A stretch of 64,000 bases of DNA from Lathyrus oleraceus (Eukaryota > Streptophyta > Magnoliopsida > Fabales > Fabaceae), in assembly GCF_024323335.1 (NCBI RefSeq), contig NC_066583.1, positions 277,967,416-278,031,415 on the forward strand, in the 5' to 3' direction. The number at the start of each line of letters is the position of its first letter. Position 1 is the first letter of the stretch. The notes beneath the pieces were generated by a model, which had not been told where the DNA came from, did no database searches, and was given only the letters and a program-made list of their open reading frames with translations. This document shows positions 53,694-63,826 of the stretch, one piece after another. Both the position numbers and the translations under genes were made by a program.

Positions 53694-54762
53694 AACTCCC
53701 CCATACTTAGATCTTTGCTTGTCCTCAAGCAAAATTCAGTATAGAACTCGTATTAGAAATTTAGCCAGATGAAATTTCAAAACACACATCAATTCGTAAT
53801 AGGTTGCAAGTGGATTTTGTTTAGAAGCAACTTGAGTTAAATCTCGATATCAACAACTACCGTCACAACCTAGATAACCCTGCCTCGTGCAAATCAGTTC
53901 AAGTACACTATGATAGCTATCCTAGTTCTTTTACTCTTATTTCACCCGTTTTCATTCTAGCGAAATCACATTAAGCCCTTTATCTTTTCGCGCACATAGT
54001 GGAGTAACCGGTTAGTGATTATGATTCCCTTTTAGCTGGAAGTTCTGGTACATAAATCGGATAACTTCGTTATTCAGCCCATTGCAAATTGCGGGGGATC
54101 GAACCGTATTCCGCCCTACCAAGTTCAGTACCAGATACCTGCTGAACCAACTCATAATGGATCTTTCATATTATGCTTTTGTATGATCTGCAACCTTTAG
54201 ATTAAATGATCTGGTAAGGATCACCTAACTTAATTAGTGCATTTCCTGATATATTTTTTGTTATGTTACTTTGGGAATCGTCCACTTATATTCATCGGTT
54301 CTCCACGTAGTTTGCTATTAAGATGGTGCTGACTTCTCGTATAAACTACTTGGGGTTACTATAAAACTAAAAGTTCAAGGGATTGGTATAATAGGTACTT
54401 ATCCTGATCTAACGTGTTGGGTTCGTTTAGAGTGTTTGGCGGTAGTAGTCTTTGTCTTGATTCGACTCAAGATCGATAAGATGAGCAACCTTTATACTTA
54501 TTGGGTGTTGAATTTTTGTTGTTGTGGCTCATGAAAGTTTGAGGGAATAGATATGGAAATTTTTTTTTTATTTTTTTTTTTATTTTTTTATTTTTATAAT
54601 ATAATAAATAAATAATAATTAAAATAGCAATGAAAGGAAAGGTACATACTTGAAGAAATGGAAATAGAAAGAACATGGTTTCCCCCCCATACTTAAACTA
54701 AACATTGTCCCCAATGTTTTAAGGAAATGAAATACAATATGGAAAGGAAAGAGAAACTACAA
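53694..54762 (-). other. 3' non-coding region and PPT of the Athila-like element
   Basis: The polypurine tract AGTATGGGGGAGTT (minus) touches the 3' LTR at 53694-53707. A second AGTATGGGGGGG copy lies about 980 bp upstream at 54682-54693. Between them is A/T-rich text with a long T-rich run (54556-54600) and no supported gene. Confidence 0.75.
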
Positions 54763-54981
54763 CTAAGGTTGTCTTCCGCCTCTGGTTCTTGGACCTGGTG
54801 ATCTCTGACGTAAGTCTAAGTCGTCGAACCTGCTGAACAACTCAGTAAACCGCTGGTCGGTTATGGCATTCCTAGCATCCTGTTGTTGTTGCATTTGATG
54901 CATTATCTGCATCATCTCGACATTCTGTGCCTGCATACCCTCAATAGCATCTATGATGTCGTCGTTGGTTGCAGGCCTTCT
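54763..54981 (-). pseudogene. C-terminal coiled-coil segment of the second extra ORF, behind the stop
   Basis: In frame with the preceding ORF. It encodes a Met/Gln-rich helical stretch (MQAQNVEMMQIMHQMQQQQD) and an Arg/Gly-rich tail. The first extra ORF ends with a similar helical segment (SMTDQFHEWIHRVNSF), supporting this as the original C-terminus. Confidence 0.65.
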
Positions 54982-56064
54982 TCATCGACGACGTTGGGAG
55001 GATGGGCCAGTTGCATTGCCGGAAGGGTTGAGCGGGACTGACTGTTGTGTAGGCGGACGATCACCTTGCTCCATTGCTTCAAACTCGTCTGTGTACGGGT
55101 TTGTTTGTGAAGGCTCGGTGGCTTCGGGAGCGTTTAGATCATAGAGGTGGCGGTCGGGGTTTGTGACATCAGTTAGGGCGATATTTGGTAGAACAACGCT
55201 TGGGACTGCCTGGTTGTTCACCATAAGATAATATCCTCCGCCTACTCTGTTCTTAATCAAGCGGCTGGATCGACAGTAGCTGATATCCATAGATAGGGGA
55301 GGTAGAGATTCTAAAGTTTGGAGTTTATCCCCTAGGTTTAGGCCAAGTGCTATGGTGGTGATTAATCCACCAATTATAAAAGGTTGCCGGCCTCTAGCAC
55401 ATAAGGTGCGGATATGATGAAATAGAAAGGAGGCGGCGTTTACCTGGGTATCTGGTTCGAAGACGCACTGGAGGAAGAATAGCTCCTTTGAGTTGACCTT
55501 GCTGTTGTTTGGTCTTCCAAAAACTGTGTTTTGCAAGATGCGGATAAAGTACCGGATAGTGGGGTTATGTATATGGGAGAGAAGGAGCTCTTCCCAGTTG
55601 TAGGTATCTATACCGGAAATTTTCTTAAAAAGGCCAAAAACGCCAACTGTGTTCCAGTTTGAGTTTGGAGGGATTTTGGGGTGTAGCAGACCTTCTATGG
55701 GGAATTGTAGCATGGTACTCAATTGGTTTTGGGTTAAGGAGTACTCGGTGTTAAACATACGGAAGGTTGCGGTACCGGTTAAAAATTCGTCTTCACCGGC
55801 GGAAGTGGTGTAGTCGTATGAACTTAAGAATTCTAAGGTTAGGGATGGGTAGGTAGGTTGATTATGAGTGCAAAGGAAGGTTAAGTTGGCTTGACGGAGC
55901 ATCCATTCGATACCTTGGAGTAATCCTAATTGTTGTAAACAAGTTAAATCGGGGTACCTGGTGGAAACGACGCCTCGCTGTTGGAAACGCTCGAATTGCT
56001 CCCTTTGGTAATTTTCATCTTCGGATCGGAAGATGATATTTCCAAAATTCTGATTTCCCGCCAT
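54982..56064 (-). CDS. Athila-type extra ORF, second copy (360 aa, probably truncated by a stop)
   Basis: Located after gag-pol, where Athila elements carry an additional ORF sometimes called env-like. I see no signal peptide or membrane segment. It is clearly related to the ORF at 56754-58052: both have LTLEFLSS near the first third, FRMFN-EY about 30 residues on, an IHNP--RYF--IL--T-FG block, RIGGLIT or IIGGLIT, and an LYDLN or LYNLN end. The C-terminus is Pro/Ser/Arg-rich. The TGA (54982-54984) is followed by about 73 more open codons, to 54763, encoding a Met/Gln-rich probable coiled coil, so the stop is likely a lesion. Function unknown. The start was chosen as the first ATG after the A/T-rich spacer. 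Confidence 0.82.
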   Translation of the reverse strand: MAGNQNFGNIIFRSEDENYQREQFERFQQRGVVSTRYPDLTCLQQLGLLQGIEWMLRQANLTFLCTHNQPTYPSLTLEFLSSYDYTTSAGEDEFLTGTATFRMFNTEYSLTQNQLSTMLQFPIEGLLHPKIPPNSNWNTVGVFGLFKKISGIDTYNWEELLLSHIHNPTIRYFIRILQNTVFGRPNNSKVNSKELFFLQCVFEPDTQVNAASFLFHHIRTLCARGRQPFIIGGLITTIALGLNLGDKLQTLESLPPLSMDISYCRSSRLIKNRVGGGYYLMVNNQAVPSVVLPNIALTDVTNPDRHLYDLNAPEATEPSQTNPYTDEFEAMEQGDRPPTQQSVPLNPSGNATGPSSQRRR

Positions 56065-56753
56065 TGTGATGAATGAATTTTGAAGGGGTGATTTGGAAAG
56101 AAAATAAATGTATTTGGTAGGAGAGAATGGTTTGTGGTGAATGAAGGAAGGTTTGGAGGGGTATTTATAGGAGAAGAATTTGGAAGTTGGAAAGAAAAAG
56201 TGGTTGAAAAGTAATTAAGTGTGGTTGAATGGAAATTAATGGGGAAGGTAAAAAAAAAGAAAAAAAAGGAAGGTGTAACGTTCGTCTCCAACGGCTCCTT
56301 AACGTTCACTAGTCTGAAGGGTGTTACGCTCGTCACAGGGGTGTGACGTTCGTAACGGGCACTTGGCGTGCCGTCCGTTATGGATTGTGTGACGCTCGTC
56401 ACACATTCCATTTTGGCAAGGTTTCAGTAGCGTTTCACAGAATCACTTTGGTAAAGGATTTTATTTTTGTTATTTATTTTGTTTTGTTTTGCTTATGATT
56501 GGTTTATTCTGTAATTTAATTTATCGTGCACGCTTAATCTGCTTTGCATAATAATAAGTCATAGGTAGCAACAGTAGAGCATAATAGCTATTGCATAATA
56601 AAATTAAATAAACAGCTTCAATAAAATGATCATAATGTAATACAGGAAAGGAAAAACAATGAAATGAAAGAGAAATAAATGTGAACATGAATTCAAATAA
56701 CATTAATGGATAATCTAACTTAAAACTAAATAACTTAGAAAAATAACTAAATT
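56065..56753 (-). other. Spacer between the two Athila extra ORFs
   Basis: 689 bp. It contains A- and T-rich tracts, a low-complexity Phe/Pro/Asn/Ser-coding stretch upstream of the second ORF, and the dyad array at 56275-56402. The open frame 56411-55944 overlaps the start of the second ORF but reads VTSVT repeats that come from the palindromes. Confidence 0.7.
56275..56402. repeat. Second GTGACGNNCGTCAC array in the Athila-like element
   Basis: GTTACGCTCGTCAC at 56323 and GTGACGTTCGTAAC at 56343 (20 bp apart); a degenerate copy at 56368 and GTGACGCTCGTCAC at 56389 (21 bp apart); and an older pair near 56275 and 56296. Same family and spacing as in this element's LTR and in copia B. Confidence 0.88.
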
Positions 56754-58052
56754 CTATCCCTCTGTACGATCTCTGGCCGGAGGAGCAAAAGAGTTAACAC
56801 GATGTATCCACTCGTGAAACTGATCTGTCATACTGCTCATGTATCCTAGAACTTCGTGTCTCATGTTAGTAAATTCTCCTCTAAGGGCGTCTTGTTCTGA
56901 CATCAAAGCTTCAATGGCGGTGTGATAGTCAGTTCCGGGCATATGATGCCGGAGGTCGGAGATGGCTGATTCTTCGGTCTGAACAGGCTGAGGAGGAGGG
57001 TCAATATCATAATAGCCGGATGGTGTCTGAGGGTCAGATTCAGCATGAGGGATCTGGTCATCATAAGTCTCATAGTCATCACAAATCTCATAGTCCTGGA
57101 TGGATTCAGTGGATCTAGCAGGAGTGGGAGTTTCGTTCAGGTTGTAGAGCCAGTTACTGCGGTTATGAATGCTAGTCCTAGGATCGGGCATGGTGAATAG
57201 GCAAAGAACCTGGTTATCAATAATAAGCTCAAACTCGTCAGACCCTAGGTTTGCTATAAACATAGTGTTGAAGAGGAAGGGTATACTCATAGTAGTAATG
57301 CCACAAAAAGGGCTTAGGCCAAGCATAGGCTGACGTAGTCCAATAGCATTACCTATCATAGTTATCAAACCGCCTATTCTAATGGGTGCTCGCTCATCCT
57401 GGATAAGGTGGTCCAAATTAGCTAACATAAAAGTGGCACCGTTTACTGGACGGTTCTGGGAAGCGCAAAATATGATGAAGAGTTCATCACGTGAAACTGA
57501 AGTACTATTTGGCTTCTTCCCAAATAAAGTGTGGGTCAGGATCTTATGGAAATAGCGAAAGGCCGGGTTGTGTATGTTTCCAGAGAGAAACTCATGTTCT
57601 TCAGGCTCATCATTTCCAGTCAGCTTACCCCAAAAGTGTTCAAGTTCTCTATGTTCAAAAAGTTCTTCCTGGCTTACTGTGAATGTGTCAAAGGAGGTAG
57701 GAAAACCCAAAAGATTGGTAAAGTCTCTAATATTAAATTGGTACTCCATATTGAACATTCTGAACTGGATAAAACCTTTGCTAATTCCTTTTCCATGGCT
57801 GGGTAGATAGATTAATGAGCTAAGGAATTCTAGTGTGAGTCTCCGGTAGGTGGTGAAATGTCTCAGGATAGGGGATGTCTCCCATCCTATCTGGTTCAGC
57901 AAATACAGGACACTTTGTCTAAGTCCAAGGGCAGTCATAGCCCAATCATCAGCATATAAACTAGGTAGCATCTCTCTAGTGGCTAGTTCTTCAAACTTTT
58001 GTTTCTGAGCCATTCCTCTGAATTTGATACCCATACGATCAAAATGTCCCAT
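56754..58052 (-). CDS. Athila-type extra ORF, first copy (432 aa)
   Basis: Intact. The globular region (about residues 30-310) has the Athila ORF-1-type pattern (family name from memory): LTLEFLSSLIYLPS near 72, FRMFNMEYQFNIRDFTNLLG near 98, IHNPAFRYFHKILTHTLFG near 165, APIRIGGLITMIGNAIG near 224 and NWLYNLNETP near 305. The C-terminal third is acidic and Pro-rich, with Tyr/Asp repeats, ending in a possible coiled coil. No transmembrane helix or signal peptide is visible, so an envelope role has no support here. It starts 261 bp downstream of the end of the pol frame. The role in the cycle is unknown. Being intact beside a diverged duplicate suggests retained function. Confidence 0.85.
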   Translation of the reverse strand: MGHFDRMGIKFRGMAQKQKFEELATREMLPSLYADDWAMTALGLRQSVLYLLNQIGWETSPILRHFTTYRRLTLEFLSSLIYLPSHGKGISKGFIQFRMFNMEYQFNIRDFTNLLGFPTSFDTFTVSQEELFEHRELEHFWGKLTGNDEPEEHEFLSGNIHNPAFRYFHKILTHTLFGKKPNSTSVSRDELFIIFCASQNRPVNGATFMLANLDHLIQDERAPIRIGGLITMIGNAIGLRQPMLGLSPFCGITTMSIPFLFNTMFIANLGSDEFELIIDNQVLCLFTMPDPRTSIHNRSNWLYNLNETPTPARSTESIQDYEICDDYETYDDQIPHAESDPQTPSGYYDIDPPPQPVQTEESAISDLRHHMPGTDYHTAIEALMSEQDALRGEFTNMRHEVLGYMSSMTDQFHEWIHRVNSFAPPARDRTEG

Positions 58053-58312
58053 CTGGTTAGTGTTAGCTAGAGAAAAGAAAACATGAGTTTTAGTCGGGAT
58101 TTGGCCAAATGCCGAAAGAAGAAGAAAAAATTATTATATATATATTTTTTTCTTTTGAATTAAAATAAATCAGGAATTAATACTAAACAGAAATTAAAAG
58201 AATAATTGAGGGAAAAAAATAGGAAAATGATAATAATAGAATAAGAAAATAATTGTGGGTTGTCTCCCACTAAGCGCTTTGTTTAAATGTCGCAAGCTCG
58301 ACAAAGAAACTG

Positions 58313-58753
58313 TTAAGTATAATCTATAGGTCCTGGGGGCATTTCGTCTAAGTGTAGGATTTGCGAATCTCCATTGGTTTCCGCATAATGATAGTGTTTT
58401 AGACGTTGCCCGTTTACGGTAAACGGTTCTGTGGATTTGCCTTTAATTTCTATTGCTCCACTAGGGAAGATGTTAGTGATATGAAAAGGTCCTGACCATC
58501 TGGATCGTAGTTTTCCCGGGAATAACTTTAGTCTAGAGTTAAATAAAAGGACTGCGTCGCCTTGCTTGAAGATTTTCCTTGATATACGCTTGTCATGCCA
58601 TTGTTTTGTTCTTTCTTTATAGATTCTGGCATTTTCATAGGCGTCTCTTCTGAGTTCTTCTAATTCGTTTATGTCAAGGATTCTCTTTTCACCGGCGGCT
58701 TTATAGTTTAGATTCAGATTTCTAATAGCCCAATAGGCTTTATGTTCTAATTA
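58313..58753 (-). pseudogene. pol: Integrase C-terminal segment behind an in-frame stop
   Basis: The TAA at 58751-58753 interrupts integrase right after GKSCHLPV. The same frame then stays open for about 145 codons to a TAA at 58313-58315, encoding the Athila integrase C-terminal part (AYWAIRNLNLNYKAAGEKR, then RIYKERTKQWHDKRI and LFPGKLRSRWSGPF). This is a single nonsense change in an otherwise intact polyprotein. Confidence 0.9.
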
Positions 58754-61700
58754 TACCGGGAGGTGACAGGATTTTCCATAAATGAGCTTAAATGGGGTCG
58801 TCCCTATGGGGGTTTTATAAGCAGTTCGGTATGCCCATAAAGCTTCTGGTAATTTCAATGACCAATCTTTCCTTGAAGTGGCGACCGTTTTTTCTAGTAT
58901 TTGCTTGATTTCTCTGTTAGATACTTCCACTTGTCCACTGGTTTGAGGGTGGTAAGGTGTCGCTATCCTATGTCTCACTCCATATTTAAATAGTAATTTT
59001 TCGAGTACCTTGGATATAAAGTGCGATCCACCATCACTGACTACTATTCTTGGGATGCCAAATCTCGGAAATATTATATTCTTAAAGAGTCTAGTTACTA
59101 CTCGGGTGTCGTTTGTTGGGGAGGCTACAGCTTCGATCCATTTTGACACGTAGTCAACTGCCACGAGTATGTATTTGTTACCGAAAGAGGATGGAAAAGG
59201 TCCCATGAAGTCTATTCCCCACACGTCGAAGATCTCTACTTCCAAAATACCTTTTTGTGGCATCTCGTCACGTCTAGATATGTTTCCCGTGCGTTGACAT
59301 CTGTCACATTCCTTAATAGCCGCATGTACGTCCTTCCATATAGTTGGCCAATAAAAGCCGGCTCGTAGGATTTTAGAGCAGGTCTTGGATGTACTTGTGT
59401 GTCCACCATAAGAAGCGGAGTGGCAGTGTTGGATTATATTTTCTACCTCTTCTTCGGGTATACATCGACGGAAAATACCATCGGGGCCTCTTTTGAAAAG
59501 TAAGGGATCATCCCAGTAATAGTGTTTTATGTCGTAGAAGAATCGTTTCTTCTGCTGGTAAGATAAAGTAGGTGGGACTATTCCGGCAGCTAAATAATTG
59601 ACGAGATCAGCGTACCACGGTGTGGCAGATATAGCTAAGGTGGTTTCTACTTGCATGTCGGAGTTGTTCTCTTCCAAAGTAGCTATAAGTTTGTCATACG
59701 AGAAATCATCATTAATTGATGTTCTTTCCGGTTCAAGGTTCTCAAGTCTGGAGAGGTGGTCAGCTACTACGTTTTCAGTTCCTTTCTTGTCCTTGATTTC
59801 TAAGTCGAATTCTTGTAGCAACAAGATCCATCTTAGGAGTCTAGGTTTAGCATCCTTTTTTGTTAAAAGGTACTTGATAGCAGCGTGATCAGTGTAAACT
59901 ATTATTTTAGCTCCGACCAAGTAAGAACGAAATTTATCTAGCGCAAATACCACTGCTAGGAGTTCTTTCTCGGTAGTGGCATAATTCATTTGCGCTTCAT
60001 CCAGGGTTCTGCTTGCGTAATATATAACGTGAAGCTTTTTATCCTTTCGTTGTCCTAAAACAGCACCTACAGCATAATCGCTGGCATCGCACATTATTTC
60101 GAATGGTTCATTCCAGTCTGGTGTCTGCATTATGGGTGCGGAGATCAATGCTTGCTTAAGCGTTTGGAATGCTTTTAAACAGTTATCGTCGAATATGAAT
60201 TCGGCATCTTTCATCAACAGTCCGGTTAAAGGTTTAGTTATCTTAGAGAAGTCTTTGATGAATCGTCGGTAAAAACCGGCGTGTCCTAAAAAGCTTCGTA
60301 CTTCTCTCACGGTTCTTGGGGGTTGAAGATTTTCGATTACCTCTATTTTGGCTTTGTCTACTTCAATTCCTCTGTTTGAGATGATGTGTCCTAAAACAAT
60401 TCCTTCTTGTACCATAAAGTGGCACTTTTCCCAATTAAGTACTAAGTTTACTTTTACACATCGCTCAAGAACTCTTTCCAGGTTTTCAAGGCATTCTTCG
60501 AAACTTTGTCCGTATACAGAAAAGTCATCCATAAATACTTCCATGATGTTTTCGAGAAAGTCGGCGAAAATTGCCATCATGCATCTTTGAAAGGTTGCAG
60601 GGGCATTACACAGACCAAACGGCATTCGTCTATAAGCGAAGGTACCAAAAGGGCACGTGAACGTTGTCTTTTCTTGGTCATCAGGGTGAATTGGTATTTG
60701 AAAGAAGCCTGAATAACCGTCTAGATAACAGAAATGTGAATGTTTTGCTAATCGTTCTAACATTTGGTCAATGAATGGTAAAGGGAAATGATCTTTTCGG
60801 GTTGCTTTGTTTAGTTTCCTATAATCAATGCACATTCTCCATCCTGATTCGATTCGTTTAGTTATAGTTTCCCCTTTTTCGTTTTCAATAACGGTTATGC
60901 CTCCTTTCTTTGGTACAACGTGCACAGGACTAACCCATTTGCTATCAGATATAGGATATATAATACCTGCTTCCAATAACTTGGTTATTTCCTTCTTTAC
61001 TACCTCACTCAGGATCGGATTTAGTCTTCTCTGGTGTTCCCTAGAGGTTTTACAGTCTTCTTCTAACATGATGCGGTGCATACAAATAGAAGGACTTATT
61101 CCTTTAAGATCGGTGATGTGGTACCCTAGTGCGGTTGGATACTTCCTTAAGATATGTAGGAGTTTTTCTGTTTCGAGTCTTCCTAGGTCTGCATTAACTA
61201 TCACAGGTCGTTCAAGTTCTAAGTCTAGGAATTCATATCTCAGATTTTTGGGAAGTGTTTTCAGGTCAGGGGTTGGTTTGTTAAGACATTGCGTAGGATC
61301 CGGTGTTATTGCTAAACATTGGTTAGATCTATCTTCTACAAGGCAGTCAGATGATTTGTCTTCTTCTAACTCTGCTTCTTTTATGCATTCATCGATGATA
61401 TCCATGAAGTAACATGTATCTTCTATTGCAGGTGCTTTCAAGAATTGGGAAAGAATGAATTCAATTTTCTCTTCACCTACTTCGAAGGTGAGTCGTCCTC
61501 GTTTTACGTCTATGATTGCACCGGCAGTTGCTAAGAATGGTCTTCCCAGTATAATGGGTGTAATATCATCTTCTCTAATGTCCATAATTGTAAAATCAGT
61601 GGGAATGTAGAATTGACCTATGCGTACGGGAACGTTTTCAAGGATTCCTACAGGATATTTGATGGAACGATCTGCTAGTTGCACAGACATTTTGGTTGGT

Positions 61701-63715
61701 CTTAATTCTCCCATTTCCAGTTTCTTACATATGGATAAAGGCATCACGCTAATTCCGGCTCCTAAATCGCATAAGGCTTTGTCAATGACAAATTTTCCTA
61801 TGTGACAGGGTATAGAGAAACTACCTGGATCCTTGAGTTTAGGGGGCATGTTTTGGATTATAGCGCTACATTCGGCAGGGAGTGTAACGGTTTCGCTATC
61901 CTCAAGTTTCCTCTTATTAGAAAGGATTTCTTTTAAGAATTTAGCATATGAGGGCATCTGCGTAATAGCTTCGGTGAACGGAATTGTAACGTTTAATTGT
62001 TTAAGGAGATCAACAAATTTTCTAAATTGGCCCGCATCTTTGGTTTTAACAAGCCTTTGAGGGTAAGGTATAGGTGGTTTGTAAGGTGGTGGAGGTACAT
62101 AAGGTTCCTTCTTTTCTAGGGTTTCCTTATTACTCTCTTCCTTTTCCTTAGGTTCACTTCCCTCAGTTGATTTCTTAGGGTTTTGGTTTTCTATCCTTGG
62201 ATCAGACGGTCCTTCCACTTCCGTTCCACTTCTTAATATAATTGCATGAGCGTGGCTTCTCGGGTTAGGTTGGGGCTGTCCAGGGAATGTACCAGTTGGG
62301 GCAGCAGTAGGTGCTTGTTGTTGGGCTACTTGTGATATTTGTGTTTCCAGCATTTTGTTATGGGTAGCCAAGGCATCTACTTTGCTTGCTAGTTGTTTAA
62401 GTTGTTCGCCAGTGTGTACATTCTGGTTTAAGAAATCTTTATTGGTTTGTTGTTGGGAAGCTATAAAGTTTTCCATCATGATTTCCAAGTTGGATTTCCT
62501 AGGGGCGTTATTGTTAGGCATGGATGGGTTCGGTTTCTGATATCCCGGAGGTATAGCTGGGGCTTGATTTGGAGACTGTCCAGGCGCGTACAAAGCGTTA
62601 TTGCTCTTATATGAAAAGTTTGGATGGTTCTTCCAATTTGAGTTATAGGTGTTCGAATAGGGGCTTCCTTGAGCATAGTTTACTTGCTCTGCTTGGATTC
62701 CTGTCAAGAGTTGACAGTCCGTAGGAGTGTGGCCTTGGATTCCACAGACCTCGCAATTCTGAGTTATAGCAACCACGGCGGCTGGAGGTGATACGTTTAG
62801 ACTTTCAATTTTCTGGACCAAAGCATCCACTTTTGCGTTAACGTGATCAAGGTTACTTATCTCGTACATGCCAGTTTTCGTTTGAGGTTTTTCCACCGTT
62901 GTTCGTTCGGTTCCCCACTGATAGTGGTTTTGGGCCATGCTCTCGATAAGCTGGTAAGCATCAGCATAAGGTTTGTTCATTAATGCACCACCTGCAGCGG
63001 CGTCTATTGTTAACCTTGTGTTGTATAAGAGACCATTATAAAATGTGTGAATTACTAACCAGTCTTCCAAACCATGGTGTGGGCAAAGTCTCATCATGTC
63101 TTTGTATCTTTCCCATGCTTCGAAAAGAGACTCGTTGTCTTTCTGTTTAAATCCGTTTATCTGGGCTCTTAACATAGCTGTTTTGCTTGGCGGAAAGTAT
63201 CGGGCAAGAAAAACTTTCTTCAACTCGTTCCATGTGGTGACTGAGTTGGAAGGGAGAGATTGAAGCCATCTTCTAGCGCTATCTCTTAATGAGAAAGGAA
63301 AAAGACGAAGTCGAATTGCCTCTGAAGTGACACCATTAGCTTTAACAGTATCAGCGTATTGGACAAATACGGATAAATGTAGGTTTGGATCCTCGGTAGG
63401 ATTTCCAGAGAATTGGTTCTGTTGCACTGCCTGCAACAGCGAAGGTTTAAGTTCGAAGTTGTTTGCTTCGATTGCGGGCGGAGCAATACTTGAATGCGGC
63501 TCATCTTGCGATGGAGCGGCGTAATCTCTAAGAGCACGAATTGGTTCTGCCATCTCGGTTATCGAAGGAAAAAGGTTTTTGAAATCAGGAAGTTCTATAG
63601 GAGGGAGATTGTTTGCAGCACGATATTCCCGAATTCGTCGTAAGACTCGGAGATATAGCTCGATATCGTTGATTCGTAAATAGAGCGGTTCGCCTTGTGA
63701 GCGAGTGCGTGGCAT
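58754..63715 (-). CDS. gag-pol: Athila-like gag-pol polyprotein (about 1654 aa, stop near the C-terminus)
   Basis: Start chosen at the ATG giving [10 protein letters not shown]; another ATG lies three codons earlier (63724, the count used here). Gag core about 90-270 ([53 protein letters not shown]). Zinc knuckle [14 protein letters not shown] 324-337. Pro/Glu/Lys-rich linker 480-560. Protease [11 protein letters not shown] near 652, with DLGA instead of [25 protein letters not shown] near 968, FMDDF at 1064-1068. RNase [16 protein letters not shown] near 1211 and [11 protein letters not shown] near 1277. Integrase: HHCC zinc domain about 1433-1477, then [16 protein letters not shown] and GQVEVSNRE (D, D, E). 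One frame throughout, so Gag and Pol are made as one protein. The C-terminal integrase tail is cut off by the TAA at 58751. Confidence 0.95.
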
Positions 63716-63800
63716 ACAAATCAACGAAAGAAAGAATAGAAGAAAAAGAAACCTTAGTCTCTACAGCGTAACGGAAGAGTTACGATATCGATTAAATAAA

Positions 63801-63820
63801 AGTCCCCGGCAACGGCGCCA
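63801..63820 (-). other. Primer-binding site of the Athila-like element
   Basis: The minus strand reads TGGCGCCGTTGCCGGGGACT, six bases from the LTR end. It matches the tRNA-Asp-type PBS usual for Athila elements. Confidence 0.88.
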
Positions 63821-63826
63821 AAAACT

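Noticed and set aside
59598..61412. Plus-strand ORFs of 60-194 codons opposite the Athila gag-pol
   Set aside because: Shadow frames of a strongly coding minus-strand ORF.
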